From Phycisphaerae bacterium (GTDB lineage Bacteria > Planctomycetota > Phycisphaerae > UBA1845 > UTPLA1), in assembly GCA_035275405.1 (NCBI GenBank), contig DATEMU010000003.1, positions 868,001-932,000 of the forward strand: a stretch of 64,000 nucleotides of DNA. The letters run 5' to 3'. This document shows, piece after piece, positions 63,135 through 64,000 of this stretch. Below the pieces are notes generated by a model, which worked only from the letters and a program-made list of their open reading frames with translations, did not search any database and was not told the origin of the DNA. Both the position numbers and the translations under genes were made by a program. Position 1 is the first letter of the stretch; the number at the start of each line of letters is the position of its first letter.

Positions 63135-64000
63135 GAAACCCAAAACCCTCGACCTTTCGGCCTTTGAGAAATATCTGGCCGAACAGCCCCAGTCCAACCT
63201 GCCGGCCACGCTTGATGCCCATGGGCCGGCCCTCGTTTGGAATCGTCCGTTGGATATTCAACTGGCCCGCTTCGATGTGGAAGGCATGTGGCGGCGAATC
63301 GGTGACCGGGCCTGGGACATCCTCCAACACCGGAGGATGAGTGACATCTTCCCTGGCGAGCCGCCCTGCGAGTTTCGACGATACCTCGACATCCTCAGGC
63401 GCTCCTCGGCGAAGTTCCGCGAGGAGATCTTCGTCGGACTCCGTCACCCCAGCTACGAGCCGATCCTGGTCCCGCGCTTCGTCTTCAAGAACCACTCCTA
63501 TGTGCTCGGCGGCTCGGGATCGGGGAAGACCACGCACGCGATGGCCCAGATCCTCCTCCAGCTCGCCGAGGAGTACACGGATTCCAAGAACCGGACTCAT
63601 CCGAGGCCGCCGATCTTCATCATGGACCTCAAGCAGACCGGCGACCGATACCTGCGCTCCCTGGCGCGGCAGATCGCCGACGAGCGCGGCCAGGAGTTGA
63701 GATTCTTCTCCGTGGACCCGGAGTACGAGAGCCTCCGCTTCGATCCGTTCTATTGCCTCCGTCACGTTACCTACCCGCTCAAGCGGACGGAGTTCTTCCT
63801 GAAGGCCCTGTCCATGATTTACCCGGAAGGCTACGGGTCTGATTTCTTCACCAAGGAGCAGCGAAGTCAACTTCAGGAGATCCTCTACCACGCCCGGCCG
63901 ACCACGATGGATGAGATGATCGCCTTCATCCGCCACGCCACCCAGGGCAAATCCGGAAACAAGGATGCCCGTGGGCTCTACAGCGCCCTCTCGGCCTTCG
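63121..64000 (+). CDS. conjugative-transfer ATPase (T4CP/VirD4-like), 3' end outside window
   Basis: ATG 63121; at least 293 residues remain in frame to the end. Walker A GGSGSGKT (residues 130-137) and Walker B-like PPIFIMDLKQTG (about 162-173). A helical N-terminus with no strong TM is compatible with a soluble VirD4/TraG-like or FtsK/HerA-like motor. It likely couples the relaxosome to the transfer channel. Overlaps the upstream stop by 14 nt. Confidence 0.85.
   Translation, partial: MPWPRKPKTLDLSAFEKYLAEQPQSNLPATLDAHGPALVWNRPLDIQLARFDVEGMWRRIGDRAWDILQHRRMSDIFPGEPPCEFRRYLDILRRSSAKFREEIFVGLRHPSYEPILVPRFVFKNHSYVLGGSGSGKTTHAMAQILLQLAEEYTDSKNRTHPRPPIFIMDLKQTGDRYLRSLARQIADERGQELRFFSVDPEYESLRFDPFYCLRHVTYPLKRTEFFLKALSMIYPEGYGSDFFTKEQRSQLQEILYHARPTTMDEMIAFIRHATQGKSGNKDARGLYSALSAF

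Overview
The window is 64 kb of G+C-rich bacterial DNA, almost entirely coding, with many ATGA, GTGA, TTGA and TGATG stop/start overlaps. It looks like a planctomycete or close PVC-group relative. The evidence is a prepilin-like protein with an H-x9-DG C-terminus, a dockerin-like tail on a secreted oxidase, CxxC lipoproteins and small secreted Gly/His/Tyr-rich proteins. This is an inference; there is no rRNA or tRNA gene to test it. No CRISPR array or intact insertion sequence was seen.

Region 1 (about 0-20 kb, mostly + strand) is metal efflux. A CzcA-type RND system (adaptor plus pump) encloses an AhpD-like protein whose CxxC is CxxU: an in-frame TGA followed by a textbook bacterial SECIS hairpin, so probably an unannotated selenoprotein. 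An ECF sigma/anti-sigma pair is divergent from a second RND system with its TolC-type lipoprotein and two paralogous helical secreted proteins. Two micropeptides ending in AAFLF sit next to efflux genes. A Wza-like export lipoprotein, a trypsin-fold lipoprotein and a His/Tyr-rich secreted protein follow.

Region 2 (about 20-24.6 kb) holds a CsoR-family repressor with C-Y-C in place of C-H-C, transcribed with a 56-aa CPKCC protein. It also holds a restriction-endonuclease-like gene with a decayed second copy, a prepilin-like protein, a c-type cytochrome-like protein, and a CbiX-like lipoprotein behind a Fur-type palindrome.

Region 3 (about 24.7-48.2 kb, all minus strand) is a copper/silver island. 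It contains a CusA with its three-Met site and a large insertion, a CusB with two HMBD modules, a triple YHS-like protein, a 16-Cys copper-storage bundle and its truncated duplicate, a multicopper oxidase, a TolC, a copper-radical (galactose-oxidase-like) oxidase, MgtC, DUF2231 and DUF2314 proteins, and several tiny membrane or Cys/Met-rich proteins. One of these is a 44-aa peptide with 14 methionines. An operon of DsrE, CBM48, an atypical receiver and unknown proteins closes it, divergent from a HAMP-PP2C phosphatase.

Region 4 (about 49.9-64 kb, mostly + strand) is an integrative or plasmid-like element. It has a replication-initiator-like gene, a candidate small RNA, two arrays of nine 8-bp repeats, ParA and its partner, an excisionase-like HTH protein, a UPF0175/PIN toxin-antitoxin pair, ArdC-like antirestriction, accessory ICE genes and a conjugative ATPase running off the end. 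Inside it is a two-gene graspetide (ATP-grasp RiPP) cluster with its own near-consensus promoter and a precursor core that matches no class I can name.

The resistance genes plausibly divide labour: RND/TolC systems export metal from the periplasm, oxidases and His/Met/Cys-rich proteins detoxify or buffer it there, and CsoR, ECF and Fur-type control adjusts expression.
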